This document shows, one piece after another, positions 50,201 to 63,362 of a stretch of DNA of 64,000 nt. This stretch comes from Mansonella perstans. Taxonomy: Eukaryota; Nematoda; Chromadorea; Rhabditida; Onchocercidae. Within the stretch, counting starts at the first letter, position 1; every line of letters begins with the position of its first letter. The position numbers and the translations under genes are program-made. The stretch is from contig JBAMDO010000579.1 in assembly GCA_037074765.1 (NCBI GenBank), positions 186,001-250,000 on the forward strand, in the 5' to 3' direction. The notes under the pieces are model-generated. The model saw only the letters and a program-made list of their open reading frames with translations. It was not told where the DNA came from and searched no databases.

Positions 50201-50227
50201 AAGCCAACATTGCTGAATTCGAACTAA
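47226..50227 (+). CDS. eif-2gamma: Translation initiation factor eIF2 subunit gamma
   Basis: The GTP-binding core of eIF2, which delivers initiator Met-tRNA to the 40S ribosome. Nine exons (47226-47241, 47313-47422, 47522-47727, 48085-48364, 48472-48582, 48695-48851, 49233-49379, 49672-49932, 50070-50227) give 481 residues. The start MDNHI joins [17 protein letters not shown] by phase. [12 protein letters not shown] (P-loop, residues 53-64), [16 protein letters not shown] (switch), a zinc knuckle formed by CTNESC and [16 protein letters not shown] (G3, about 140-147) and LQNKIDIIK (G4) are all present. Domains II and III follow, with [39 protein letters not shown] and a C-terminal WGTIRRG. 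AATAAA lies at 50372-50377. Every family motif is intact. Confidence 0.98.
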
Positions 50228-51477
50228 ATTGTTTAGGACTGCATTAATTTGGTCTAAGTTGTTCATCGTTGGGCGCCATTGTCTTTCCATTTAGATCGAG
50301 ATGGTGCGGCAGGATATTCGTGATTATTTCTGAGCAGAAATTTTCTTTCAGGTTGTGAATTCTTAATACAAAATAAATTCAAAAACTATGAACACTTACG
50401 ATATGTAAAAGCTTAAAAAAGCAGGGAGTCCCCGAAGTGCCCAGAAATTAAGAATTCACAAGTTAGCTTGCTCGATTAACATGATAGCTACTTTTTAATA
50501 ACTTATTGAGGTACACTACATTAAGTATCTCTTCTAATGTTACTTTTAATGAATTTCAATTATTAATTCGTTATTGTTTCTTCTGTCTTCGATTCTTTGT
50601 TGACATGTTCTTTAAAATTATATTGAAAATTAAAGTGTCGTTGTTTGAAGTAATGTTGCCAATCATATAAATTTTATCGAAATGGGCACAGCACAAAAGG
50701 AATTTATGGCCTTTGTGGATGCAACGTTTCGAAATTGACAAAGAGCGCGAGGTGCATGCATTTTGAAAGTATTAAAGAGTAAGGACACTAGCCTGCATGC
50801 AACCCAGTCCTGGAGAACCCCTAAAAAACCAGTGTATTCGGAGTTTGAAGCATACTGGAAGAACATGCAAGAAAATAGCTAAAATGTGCAATTCAGTAAG
50901 CTCTACTAACGATGAAGATTGTACACAGCAATGTAAGTCGTAGTTAGGAAGTGGAACATTACATCTAGGAAGCCAATTACTTGAGTTGATTGGTCGTTCT
51001 TTCAGATGGCATAGTATGTTTTTGAATTGATCGTTTAGCTATATATTTCTCTAGCAGATAAATTTAGGATGAAAATATTTAAGATTTTATACCAGATTGA
51101 TCAATGCAACAGTGATATATAAATATAGCAAACTGTTGAATAGATTAATTAATAAAAAATTAATTGAGATCGATGTCGAAGTAAACGGCAACAAAAAATG
51201 AGATCATGAAAAAAAGCGTTCACCAGAAAATCGAAAATACTGAAAAATGAAAAAAAAAGAGAATAAATCATGCATCAATATCGCCATTATACTGCTATAT
51301 ATATATATAAAGGAACTTCATCTAATGGAAATCACAAAAACATCACACGAAATAGAAAAACAATTTTAGTACCCAATATATGATTTTGATAAAAAATAAT
51401 CTCGTTTTTTTTTCTTTTCGATAGCTATACTTTAAAATCCTAAGCAAAGTAATTTCAAAATGACAAATAATATAGCC
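50228..51477. other. Convergent intergenic region between eIF2 gamma and PIG-V
   Basis: 1.25 kb with both 3' ends, an AATAAA for eIF2 gamma at 50372-50377 and an AT run at about 51295-51308. A minus-strand frame near 50663-50866 lacks conserved content. Nothing else is seen. Confidence 0.6.
50372..50377 (+). terminator. Poly(A) signal of eIF2 gamma
   Basis: AATAAA 145 bases after the stop codon, the first canonical hexamer in that direction. Confidence 0.6.
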
Positions 51478-54400
51478 TCAGGTGAACGGAAGCCAGTTCG
51501 CATGCAATAGTGTGCCAATATAGAAATAGCTCAACAAGTAACATAATAGCAAGGCGTGTGTCCAATGTGATCTTGAAAAATTGGTGAAAAAAGGAAGGAA
51601 GGTGGGATACTGCACATCATCCAATGTTACTAAAGGAGTTCGACGATCCATGTATTGTGCTATGATTAGATAAATAAATGGTGATGACGAAAACAAAATT
51701 CGGGTGAGCACTTCCACGTTGTACAGTACCAAAGCCAGAAATGTCAGTAGCAAGGTATGTATCATAAAAGGTAGTGTGCTCCTCGCATCTTGGAATATCC
51801 CAAAAATAACGCCAAATAACGACCTACAATGAAAGAATGATTATGTTAAGTTTTAAGATTTTTTCTTTCTATGTTTTCATAAGTTCATTTGGATGAAAAG
51901 ACTCGTCAATATGAATTCGTTACTTTTATGATACGATCCTAAGTTCAGTAAGACATGAATTCAAGAATGGATTAACAAGTTTTACACTAAATGATTCAAA
52001 CAAGGATAAAAAACAAACAGCGTATAAGTTTTTCTTATTTACAGAACACAAGGGAAGAATTCAGTGACTAATGATAATTCAGATTTGCTCCACTGCAATG
52101 AGCACTATTAAGAAATGCAAAACGCGACGCACCCATGCAGTGTTCTTAAACGGTTGAATTCGAACACAGAACCGTATAAAACGATGAAAATTGTAGGAGC
52201 GGCCATCATGAAGCAAGGTAGTTTCTTCAACTGCCAGTAGCCGAAAAGCTTAACTTGCCAATATTTCTCTTGGATATGCTTATAAAATGATGGAATTGGA
52301 TATAATATGCTTCGTTCTTTCCTGCAAAAAAAACAACTTAATTTTTCTTTCATTTCCTCAAATATAAAGTTTTGCAGAACTTTTTACAAAGGCATTCTAA
52401 ACTAATTAGCATACACAGTTACTGCTTTCTTTTGGGAGCTGCACATCTAAACTTACTCAATAAGCTATCAAAAAGCAGCGTAAAAACAATTACCTACACC
52501 ATGTCAGACTTTCTAAATCATGAGGAAGAACCAATCTAGCTTGAATTGCATACTGGTACACAGCATCAGGCATCATTTTAGCTCTACTGTGAGTGGTATT
52601 TCGAGAACAAAAATTGTGCTGAATTCTTGAATCATGAGACGCCACCTGACTTCCAAATATACACCAACAAATCGTAATAACCATGATGAAGCGGAATGAC
52701 TGAAATTCCATAAAATACACTAAGATCTGATTACCGGATTTAAACAACATGCACTCATATACAGTTTCTACTATTGCTAACAGAGCATTACAGAGACAAA
52801 ATTAAAGACAAAATGACAAAGCAATCACTCCTTTAAATTTATCTAAGCAAGGTAAACTGTTGACAATATATACTTTTAGATAATACTATTTTATGAACAC
52901 ATTTTCTGTTAATCAGCAGTACCATCAAGAAATTCTATCATACTTTAACTAGGAAGTAATCTTATTCAAATTTAAATACATCCACTAAAATTTTTATATG
53001 ATAATGAAAGATTCCGGAAAGATATATTAACCGCCAATTAAATAGTGAGCATTTTGGACATAGAAGCAATATTATCATTAAAGTGAGTTCATGATGAAGT
53101 TGGAAAATGAAAAACCTTTTATATATAAAGTACAACAACAGAGGAGAATACTGCACAACAACAAAACGTCTATGATTTCACACCTTCAATAACACAGTAC
53201 CACAGTCGCGCTCCCAGATGAATTTATGTAATTTCATTGAATAGACTGTTTCTATCGTCAACTGGAATAAAATGTAACCAAAATTGAAAACACCGTTTGA
53301 TCTGAAAAACAAATTCAGTCTTATAAGTGGGAAAACAATCCTCAAAAACAACACCGTTTCATCTATCTTTTACCTTTATCTTGCTTATTTCTTCAAAGAA
53401 TATTGAGAATGTGAAGCTGCAAAAAATACAAAACCTTCTACTACAAAATTCATAATATAAACAATAAAAGTAATGAATGATTTATGAGAGCTAAATCAAG
53501 TTATTTCGACACTGAATTGAAGAGAAGAGTGACTCTAACCCGGTCACTGCAGACTTTAAAGAATGAACTTCATATTAGTCCGAACATTCCATTAAATGAC
53601 ATGATAAGACATGCGAAGAAGGACAAGAGAATTCCTAAACTTCACTTTCACAGCTGACATAAAAACTAACCTGGTTGCAAATGCGAATGAGAAAAATACA
53701 GCAGCAATAATATATCGTATAAATGAAATGGATGAACCGGTATAGAGTGCGAACATACCACAAAAAGTTAAAAGCATATACACACTTTCAGAATAAACTG
53801 CAGAAAAGAAAACGCTAGCTGGATTCAATGTAAACACAAGGCAAGCGAGCACAGCAAGCTTCGTAGATTTAGTGACAATGAGCAGCAATGCATACAGTAG
53901 TTGACCGCATAAAGCAAAAGCTACCTACAAAGTTTCACGAAAAAGATTAGACTTGAAAGTGTGATTTATTTAGTAAATAAAAAACTATTTCTGTCTCTTC
54001 TGCTATAAATTCCCGGTGTAAGACTTGAAGCAAGCAATGATTGTAATCGAAAGTTTGCAATAAATTATGGTAGTCTAGTTGATTTTTCGTTTTATCTAAT
54101 CATTCTAGATTAAAATTTTTTTCTAAAACATATAAATGTCTTACGAAATTGAGAGTGATGGCGGTGAGTATAATAGCTGTCGAAAAATGAATGAATGGTA
54201 CTGCCCAGCTCCAAATACGTGTGAGAGAATAAATCAACATAGGAAAAAGCGGAAAAAAGGCCAGATTGTTCTCATAAGTGTAGCCATACTGAGCAATATG
54301 CAAGAAATGTACCGCATCCCATCTTGTTAGACCACCAAAAGCAATGCGAATCCAGCGATCAGCTTGGGATAATTCCACTATAATATTTGATAAATTAAAT

Positions 54401-55551
54401 GATCAAATAAAACAAGCACATAAACATTAATCCACTCAATCTGTTAGCTCGCCAAATACTACTAGCAAATATTACATATTTTCCTAGTCATAAAACTTTT
54501 AATGTGTATGCTTCGCTAGAATTACTTAACAAGAATGTATTTATTAATTTTAATTCGAAGAATAATTTAATGTAGCTAATTTAATGGAATTAGAAAAGCA
54601 AGTACAGTGGTATATTCTCAATTTTGGATAAGTTTTTTAGTGAATCAGAAGAACATTATTATGAATTAGCACGAAGATTGTTCCCTTTCATATTAAAAAA
54701 CTCCACAGGTGGTTTATTATCCAAAATTTTTCGATGTAATCTACCAACAATAATTCATTTATAATTCTCAGATGAGCTGACATCTGATGCAAAGATATAA
54801 TTTGTTAACGATTTACGGAATAAAGGTTTAATATTTTATAATAAGTTATGATAAACACTTTTAGCACATCAAGATGGTATGGAATTAACCTTGTGGAATT
54901 GGAACTCCTTGAAAGGCATCTGTAGAATAATCAGTTACTGCGACATTCATTACAAACTGTATGGTGAGCATCAATATACGACTTATCACACACTGTTTCA
55001 GAACAAAAAATGCTAATTCTGCATCCCATCGCAATTTTTCCTGTAAAAAAAGAACTCCTAATCCAAAATACCTATTGCTACATTTTCCTACTAAAATAAT
55101 TTGATGGAGAAATAATCCCATATTTATATTCATATTTCAAATATTCAATATATACTTTTGTGATGGAAATGCAATAAGACCTGAATTTCTTGAACGTAAA
55201 CATACTGGAAATTTCTTAGCAAGGCTAAAAAAATGCTTGAGAAAAATTCATTCATACACAAAAGCAGTGTGTATGAATGAATTTTTCATTACTTATAAGG
55301 AATAATAGTTTGTGAATGGGCTCCAAACACAACCGATAATCACACTGTCCGAAATTGTCTTTTAATGAAAATTTTTTTGAACACATCCACATAAATATGA
55401 ACAAACAAATAAATATATGTTTCAAACATAATTAAAAAATTGAACTTGAAATTAAACAAACCAATGAGTCGCTACAAGTATGATGACCTTTCAGATTTGT
55501 GACAAAAATGCTAGCATTTCTTTCCTTTTCTTCCTCTGTTCGAGTAGCCAT
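51478..55551 (-). CDS. pigv-1: GPI mannosyltransferase 2 (PIG-V)
   Basis: Adds the second mannose to glycosylphosphatidylinositol anchors in the ER lumen. Eight exons (55551-55462, 55040-54890, 54377-54145, 53924-53671, 53301-53184, 52699-52494, 52321-52133, 51823-51478) give 528 residues. GGLTRWDAVHFLHIAQYGY contains the lumenal W-D motif with Asp101, the probable catalytic base. YENNLAFFPLFPM, LNPASVFFSAVYSESVYMLL and FATRSNG match PIG-V blocks. Many hydrophobic helices follow, and the end LLCYLLSYFYIGTLLHANWL closely parallels the human C-terminus. The first exon (MATRTEEEKERNASIF) is polar and specific to this lineage. No missing block was seen. The short divergent spacer to Integrator subunit 4 suggests shared promoter sequence. 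Confidence 0.95.
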
Positions 55552-55760
55552 TTCTGCGAAAAGATAATAATTTTATAACTTAGACTGCAATCACATAATA
55601 CAATCATTCAATACCTAGAATGCAGAGTATAACTGCATTAAAATAACTCTCAGCAGCAATATATGTTAAAGAAGAGATGTTCGGAATGGTTAATACTTCT
55701 GGTAGGTTGAACAAAGTAAGATGAAAGAATATTGAAGAGAAATAAAGTACTAAAATATAA

Positions 55761-55865
55761 TACCAAGCAACAAAGAGATACCGGAGTACCAAGCAACAAA
55801 GAGATACCGGAGTACCAAGCAACAAAGAGATACCGGAGTACCAAGCAACAAAGATACCGGAGAGA
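55761..55865. repeat. 26-bp tandem repeat
   Basis: Four copies of a unit containing taccaagcaacaaagagata and ending ccggag; the last copy lacks three bases. It lies in the divergent PIG-V/INTS4 spacer. Confidence 0.92.
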
Positions 55866-55999
55866 TAAAAGGCAAAAAGTATCGCTGCTCTTGCGCCAGC
55901 TTCGGCTTTTTTCTCTTTGAGTTCAAATTTAACGGACTGCTTATTGATAAAAAGATGAAATTCTCACGTTCTGGCTACTGGCTACTCAGTACGTGACTG

Positions 56000-56287
56000 A
56001 TGCAACAAAGTGGTGCGTCTACGTCGAAATATTCGAAAGATGTGCAGTTCCCGCCATTACATAAACTGAAGCGTCTGAAACCTAGCGATGCACAGATCTC
56101 GAAAGATATATCCTCATATGAATTGACCAAAGTACTGGTAAATTTCTCCTATAATAACGTTGATCATGACGTAGCACGTGACTTTGGAATTGTATTTCTG
56201 AATGCTCACATCTTTTTTGATAGTGTAAACGTGCAAAGTTACAAAATTCTTTCAACTTACGAGAATTTTGTTGATCTGCATTTGTAA
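56000..56287 (+). CDS. Small open reading frame or alternative first exon of Integrator subunit 4
   Basis: A 95-codon frame with coding-like composition: MQQSGASTSKYSKDVQFPPL, then HKLKRLKPSDAQISKDIS and ELTKVLVNF. I recognise no family. Two readings are possible. It may be a separate single-exon gene. Alternatively, its first 57 codons may splice from a gtagca donor at 56171 to the acceptor at 56483, in phase 0, and lengthen Integrator subunit 4 at the N-terminus by 64 residues. The KLKRLKP segment loosely recalls the basic front of human INTS4, but so does the front of the downstream exon (PPDSKRPRLYS). Confidence 0.45.
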   Translation: MQQSGASTSKYSKDVQFPPLHKLKRLKPSDAQISKDISSYELTKVLVNFSYNNVDHDVARDFGIVFLNAHIFFDSVNVQSYKILSTYENFVDLHL

Positions 56288-56503
56288 TATGCATAGAGAA
56301 GACGTTTAATGTTTTTTATTTCTTTTTTTTTTTGAAAAAAAAATTCAATAATTTGATATTTTTATACAATTGTATATTTTTATCTTTTATTGACTGTTTT
56401 TAATGAGATTCAACACACTGTCAATTTGATGAATGTAAGAAGGTTTCAAAGATTATCAGCTTTGAAGTAAGTTTTGTTGCAGGTCACCGCCTCATCATCA
56501 ACG

Positions 56504-59500
56504 ATGCCACCGGATTCAAAAAGACCACGTCTGTATTCTGTTTCCAGCGCTCAATCTGAGATACAGGGATTGAAACTGTCTAGTAGGCTGCCGTATGTGG
56601 TGCTGGAAGAATGCTTGAAATGTACAGAAAATGGTGATAAGTTGGGGTAAATTCTCAATTTTTATTATTATTTTTATTTCTTTTCTTGAATTTATCCATT
56701 AATTGCTTCTCATTCAGGATATTTTCACGCTTGCGAGAATTCTTTGGTGAACATTTATCTATTCTCAGTGTTGATTCTCACTTCTGTTGTGCAAAGCTTT
56801 TGGTTCAGATAGCAACAGCTTCAAAAATTGTAGCTATAACTAATACGTGCTTAATGTACGCACTTCACATCTGCAAATTAGCTGATATGAAGCAAAATAT
56901 GTGGGAAGAAATCGTAGCACTGATAGCCGATGATAAGGATAGAAGGGAAACAAGGTACGTGTTGATGAATTCAAAATTTTTTCATTCAAAAATGAAGTCA
57001 CATTTCATTTTTAGTTAAGAAGTGCATTTGTCAGTTTGAATCTTTTGAGCATTAAGCATTTGTTATGCAATATCAACAATAAACTGTAAATATAACTTGT
57101 TTATAGAACAGCATTTTTTGATTGTTAAGGACATTTTTTTAGAATTGTTTTTAAATTTCTTATCGAATAATTTTACAGTCTGTTTCATCGACCTGCTACA
57201 TATGCTTCATTGTTAACTTTTTTTGAATGGGCACTATCTAAAGGCTTAGAAATAGACTGTAAATACATGCAGCAAATGATTTGTTTGGCTGAGGAAAGTA
57301 TGCGTTCAACCGATCAGAACAATCGAATCGCTGCTATTAATGTTTTTGTGACGTATCTATTAAAAGGTATTACTTGTTAAGTTTTTTTTAACTGATTTTT
57401 TAACCATCAGCTAATCTTCAACTATTCGAAGTAGTTGATAAGCAACACAAAAAATAAAGAAAAAAAGAGCAGTGGCAAGTCAGCGAAAAGAGGATTACTG
57501 CTAGCAAATAATGGAACAGTTTTTGTGTACTTTATTAGGCAAGGAACAATGCTCAGTACAGGAGTTTTTGTGGCTCGAGAAACTTTTATCAAAAATGGCG
57601 GAAGATCGTGATTCACGAGTGCGAATATCCGCAGTAAGAGGTCTTTCGACAATGGCTGCCAGTGGACGTTTACTCAGTTTTTCTATTTATCAACAAGTGA
57701 AACATGTATCTTTTTATAAATTTAATTTATACATAGTTCCATATTGCTAAAACTTTCAAACTATGTAATAGACGTAGTTTGAAGATTTGAAGATGGCGAC
57801 GAAGTTTTTACTCTTTCAAAAAGTTAGAATTAAAAACATCTGGTTTTTTTTTCATTGTGTTTCGAGAATTCTGCATAAATATGAATGTAGGAAAAAATTC
57901 GCAAATGTTGGCTGTGACATTCAGAACTTTGCTATGAAAATCTATTTATTTCTTTATCGCTTCATTATGGCTGTTCGCTTTTAAATATCTTTTTCTATAA
58001 GTTTTCTGATTTAAAAATTTATATTTTCATAAATACATAAAGACGTATGTTCATTGAGAAATTATTTTCAGTTGTGTGAAAACTCATCAAAAATAGTTCG
58101 AACAGAAGCGCTGTGTATATTAAAAGTTTTCGCAGAGCATCGTCCTGAAACGTAATAATCAGTAATTACTAGTGATTTTGTTTCTTTATTTCCCTTTTTT
58201 TCTAAATAAATCAACTGACTAGCAAACTAAGTACTTCCTTAATTTTTTGTAAAGATTTCATATGAAATCATCTCACAGCGTGTGAAAAAATAAAATGTTA
58301 AGAGAAGTTATCGGTCGAAACGGTGCGAAACTGCGGCTAGTGGACGATGCATTCGCTGCTGTGTGCCATGCAATCAATGATGTTGAGGTGAAATGTTAAT
58401 TTGCCAGATTGTAATTTTCTTTTAACATTTATAAAAAATTGCTTTCATACGCTTATGCACATTAATGTTTTTGTATTTTTGCGACAAGAGACTTCCGCAA
58501 ATTGTTCAAATCTTCTAGATCAGTGTTGAATGAATCATGTGTAAAAAACCTTAAAAACCTTTTAAATTTGTTTTAGGTCACTGTTCGTGCTGTTGCTGCC
58601 CGACTTTTGGGTGACTTCAAACAGGTTTCGGATTCTTTTTTGGACCAAACACTTGACAAGAAACTATTAAATGCTATGAGGGTAAGCGTCTTATCAGATT
58701 GGGCAACAATTTTGTGGTAAACAAAATTATTTTATATGCTACAGATGTCAAAAACACGCGATGGTGCTTCAAAAAAACCTCAAATATATGGATCACGACG
58801 TAGATGTTCGCAAGTAACAACTGAATGGTCGACAGGGAAGAAACTGGGAGAAGATGTTCCAGTGGAGAGGTTCGATGAAGAACAAGCTAGCATCATTTCC
58901 TCGGGAGCCTGTGGTGCTTTTGTTACAGCGTTGGAGGATGAATATATGAGTACGTTTGGTAATATTATGCATGAGATCTCGAATTTTCGAAAAAATTGAT
59001 TTATAAAAAGATTGCAGAAGCGAATTTTTCCAGCCTCAATTTCTGTACTTAGGATTGCAGCTTTCTTCATTTTTTGTCAAATTTTTTGAGCAACAGTTCT
59101 GCTAGCTATGCAAGTAAAACTTTTAGTTGTTCGGCAAGCTGGTGTATATTCTCTGGGTCAGTTAGCTGCTGATCGTCCATCCTTAGCAGCTGTTGCTTTG
59201 GATCATTTAGCCGATATGTTCAACGATGAGATTGAGCAGGTTATGTGATTTTATTAGGAAACTATTGGTTTAGCTTTGTTGCACGATATATTTCCAGGTT
59301 TTCATCTCAGTTTTTATGACTCCACATTTATTGTTTTGCATCAATTTCGCTAAAGTTGCACTTGATAATAAAATTATAATGTGTGACACTATAGGATTAT
59401 CTAAGATTTCTTATACATATAACTGCCAGTAAATCGTTTCATATTCGTAATGAACGTAAGAATTGAACTTAAGATTGAACAGGTTTAGGTACGCTTAGAT

Positions 59501-62500
59501 GCTGTACGCGCTTTGACACCGTTGGTTGTCCACGGTATACTACAGAAGGAACAGCTTGACACCATATTGACCGTTCTCGATGTTGGTATTACACAGTTTC
59601 TATAATTTATTATCTTAGTGCAGATGGTTTCATTTAATTTCGTTTTGTATTTTTTTTTTTTTTTTTTTTTTGCTTTTTGCGACATCGTTACATTTTAAGG
59701 ATGCTTTCCCAGACAGTAGGGAAGCTTTGCGTGTATTACTGTCAAAATCAACGTTAGGTACTCCTGATTGCCTTCGGTATGTCGTCAGAGCATTACTTAG
59801 TTGTATGAGAAGATTCCCGATTGATCGTCAGCCAATTTTCAAGTACGTCTAATCTATTCTGTATGGTACTACTTTTCTAAGATTTCCAAATTTACTTTAT
59901 TTTTCAATCAAAGTCGGAATTGGTATTTTTAAAGATGTTTAGATGTATGAGTGATCTTGGTCGTCGTCACGCAACATTCGTGCAACTTTTGTCCGATGAA
60001 CTGCTCGAATTGCATCCGGTCTTCGATATCACAGAGCCAGCAGTTGACGATCAGTTTTGTAAGCGCTTCCTTTGAGCATTTTGGCAGTATACATTTTCTA
60101 AAATCTTATATATTGAAATGAAATGTGGATCACTGAGAAAATAAACAATTAGTGTGCGTTTGCTGCATTTAATAATAGAAGCTTTTCAGAATTTTTATAT
60201 TAAAGGCTAAAAAATTCGTGATTTATAAAACCAATTGAAAACGTAAAACAAGCTATTGCAATTTAACGGTCTTTCTGTAAAAGACAGACTGCTTGCATGG
60301 ATTTCTAATTCTTTAAACTTTTTTTGCAGATTTGGCCAAGCTTATATTAATATTAAATGCGGCAAGTGTTCACGATCCTATATGTTCGTTATTACCAGTG
60401 TTTGCTGTGCGTCACTATAAATTTCTGCGTTGCTCAATGCCCTTTTTAGTGCCTACGATCGAAGTGAGTTTTTAACTGTTGAACTACTCATGTTCAGCAG
60501 TTTTCTACAAAAGTTATCTTTCAGGCATTTTCGGATGATAGTGCTTCCAATACAAATAATTTTTCTGTCAACAAAAAAGTGGCAGAAGCTGGGGAGCGAA
60601 CTCTTGCCCTCCTCGAACGTACATATGAAATGATGCAAGAAGCTTCTCAATCTCGGTCTTATCAGCAGCGAATGATTGAAAAAAAGCTTTTACTCAAGTA
60701 TCTTTTTAAAATGCTATGCTAAGTCTCATGAATTTGGTAAAGAAGGAAAATTGTTGGTGATCGAAAGAAATCAAGAATTCTGTTGTATGGTCCCAATTTG
60801 TTGCATTAATTGATATGGATGTCGATGTACTCATTAAAGCTAAACTGGAATGCTCCGTTATATTAACTTTCTCACCAACTGAGCTTGTTAGTCTGAGAGT
60901 ATCTTTTCAAGTTTTAAGAGGAAGGTTTTCGTTTCAAAAGAGAATTGCTGTCATCAATTATAGTCAGAAATTAAGATTCCCAGTATATTGTATTTCTGCA
61001 GGGATATGAATGCATTGTGTGAAGGCGATGAAGGAATAGCCGGTACAGCACAATTTTTGTCTTACTTGTTAAAAATCCTTACGCAGTGTGAACTCAGTGT
61101 TAAAATTCTTTCCCATGGTGGTGATTTACAAACTGCCCTCAACACTATAGATGAGGTAAATGTTCTCATGTTTCGAGCATTATTTCTTTTTCTGCTCAGA
61201 AGTTCAAGGTAGTTTCAGTTTCTGTTTACAGGGCCTTAGACTTTTGGAGCGTGTCAATAATGATTTTTCATCTGTGGACAAGATGATGTTATCAACGCTG
61301 GAAGAATTTCATTTCCAACTTTCAATCTTGCGCCTAGCAGTGCTATTTGATATGAAACCTGGAATTTATACAAATGCAGCGCAGCTCATAGAAGCGGAAG
61401 TGATACGATTTAAAGAGTATTTCTTCCTTATTTCCATAAATTATTTTTAGCTTTTCAAATTTCTGCAAAGCGTCGAATATCATCCTTTACAACCTTCGCC
61501 AAGACTGAAAAAATACTGTCAAGCTGCAGTTTTTAATTAATGACCCACATTTCCTCTTGCAGATTCTTTGTAATTTAATGTTTAAGACGATGTCGATCAT
61601 TGGCAGTGTTTCCAAGTGAATCTACGGCCGAAGTTTTAATTGGTATTGAAAGGCTGTTTGTAGCAACGCAAACAAAGAAGTTCATTAGTGGTTCAAGCCT
61701 GATTGCTTTATTCCAGGATCATGCAGTTCCGTTGCAAAAGAAATTTGTATCGCTTGGCAGCATTTCTGTTAAATGGGCTCAGGTCCATAAACTTTGTATT
61801 AGAAGATATCGGTGACCTAGTTCATCGCTTTTACGCTACAGAATTTATAGCACTTTGTATTATTTTACTTATTACTTCTTGCCTCCTTCTACGAAAATTT
61901 TCTCCCCTCTGATTTTGTCCTTTCTTGATTTCAGATTATTGAGCCATCAGAAACTCCGAATGAGCCAATACTTTTTGTGGTTGGACTACCCCTTGGAATC
62001 TCAGTAAATATTCTGTTGCATAATTTTAACAAGAATGACATTTCTCGATTCAGAATAAAGGTTGGTTTGTATTGTCCAAGAAAATGCATAGAAAAAGATA
62101 ATGATTTTACAGGATGATTACAGAAATTTGAATGGTAACAGCATGTTACGGAGGGAATAATTTTATGTCCAATAGTAGACTTGCGCATTCACTAATAGAA
62201 TATTGCACTATAACGCTAATGGTGGGGAAAACTGTGAAGGGGAAACTTCAGACAAATGTATTTTAATATATTGTGCTTCTCTTTAATAGGTCATAAAGAA
62301 GGTGAATTGTTGCAGACAGATTATCCGGATCGAAGTTCGGTCCTATTTTGCCCCCGAGAAAGTGAATTCAAAGAGATTGCTGCACAAACTTATCGACTTC
62401 TTTGCAAAGTGCTAGTACAGGCAGATAATCTATGGTCGGATTCAGCTCGAGTTCGTTTGGGATGTGTGCTGAAGTCCCAACAGTTAACAGATGTTATACA

Positions 62501-62621
62501 ACCATTAGTATGCGGCTTTACTCACTCACCGTGCATCCCGGTAGCAGAATCACCATTTTCAAATAAGCAGGCAATTATGGAAATCCCTATACAACCTATT
62601 CAAGCAAAAGCAAGTTGCTGA
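56504..62621 (+). CDS. ints-4: Integrator complex subunit 4
   Basis: A HEAT-repeat scaffold that holds the INTS9/INTS11 cleavage module of Integrator, which trims snRNA 3' ends and attenuates Pol II transcripts. Nineteen exons from 56504-56646 to 62290-62621 join in phase to 989 residues; human INTS4 has 963. Matching blocks are FLDQTLDKKLLNAM, ISSGACGAFVTALEDEYM (human LIESGACGAFVHGLEDEMYE), LADMFNDEIEQVRLDAVRAL, EQLDTILTVLDDAFPDSREA, KCMSDLGRRHATF, LELHPVFDITEPAVDDQFY, VRHYKFLRCSMPFLVPTIEA and, in the C-terminal beta domain, IIEPSETPNEPILFVVGLPL and SPFSNKQAIMEIPIQPI. Exon starts: 56504 (acceptor 56483), 56718, 57179, 57539, 58072, 58303, 58577, 58745, 59127, 59489, 59700, 59943, 60330, 60525, 61002, 61232, 61587, 61935, 62290. 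The start Met is uncertain because an upstream exon may exist. AATAAA lies at 62668-62673. Confidence 0.94.
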
Positions 62622-62667
62622 AAGGATTAGAAATCATCTATCCTGCTTCCCTAAAATTTTCAGTATA

Positions 62668-62673
62668 AATAAA
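62668..62673 (+). terminator. Poly(A) signal of Integrator subunit 4
   Basis: AATAAA 47 bases after the stop codon. Confidence 0.65.
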
Positions 62674-63308
62674 CTATGTCCTATGCCGTTAGGGAATTAT
62701 TTTTTGATAGTACTCGATTGTCGAAATATCTTTTTTCATCTGGATCTTGGAGATGAGTAAGCTTCCGCAATTTGTTTTTATTTCAGCTGTTGTATGTCTA
62801 TTTGTTTGGTACACGCCATATTGCGCACCCATTTATTGAGTTTAATCCGGTGCGTTTTGTGCTTTGTTTCAGTGAGTTTATTACGATAAGTAGAACGGCA
62901 AATTTACCAATTTTCATTCTCCATTCGGCTTAGATTGAATCGAGGAATTTTCAAAAACTGACAAGTTAAAAAACAGAATTGCAAGATTGAAATAGTTAAA
63001 TTGTTGGTTTAATGGATGCTAACTGAAAGCCTAAGTATCACTTTGATTTGGTTTTTTGCTTCCTTCTTAGTAAGTTTTAATCACTGTTGTTGTAATCGGA
63101 CTTGATCGGCTGATTTTTTCACTGGGAAAACAGAAAGTGCTACCAGATTAGTTAATTTCATTACTTCTAAGTTTCTAATTTACTGCTATTTGCGAACTAT
63201 TCATAAACGGACTTCATATACTGAATACATCGATACTATAGTGCCAAAGCTTAGTAAAAGCAGTATCATACAGTCGAAAAACAAGTCAAGAAGTCCCTAA
63301 TCATTTTC

Positions 63309-63351
63309 TGCTTTTTCAAGCGTACGAGCAAACCTATGGCAAATTTTCGAT
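63309..63351 (-). repeat. Duplicated fragment of the isocitrate dehydrogenase last exon
   Basis: 43 bases that match 63511-63553 with one mismatch. The source segment contains the 3' splice site and the first eight codons of the terminal exon. This copy lies just beyond the gene's stop codon, so it would fall in the 3'UTR. Confidence 0.9.
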
Positions 63352-63362
63352 CAACCGGTTTT

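Larger units (their letters stand above)
55552..56503. promoter_or_regulatory. Divergent region between PIG-V and Integrator subunit 4
   Basis: About 950 bases between two divergent starts. It contains a 26-bp tandem array (55761-55865) and a coding-like open stretch at 56000-56287. It must hold both promoters, but no specific element can be named. Confidence 0.5.

Noticed and set aside
50663..50866. Minus-strand 67-codon frame downstream of eIF2 gamma
   Set aside because: It has no conserved motif and lies in the expected 3' region of two convergent genes.
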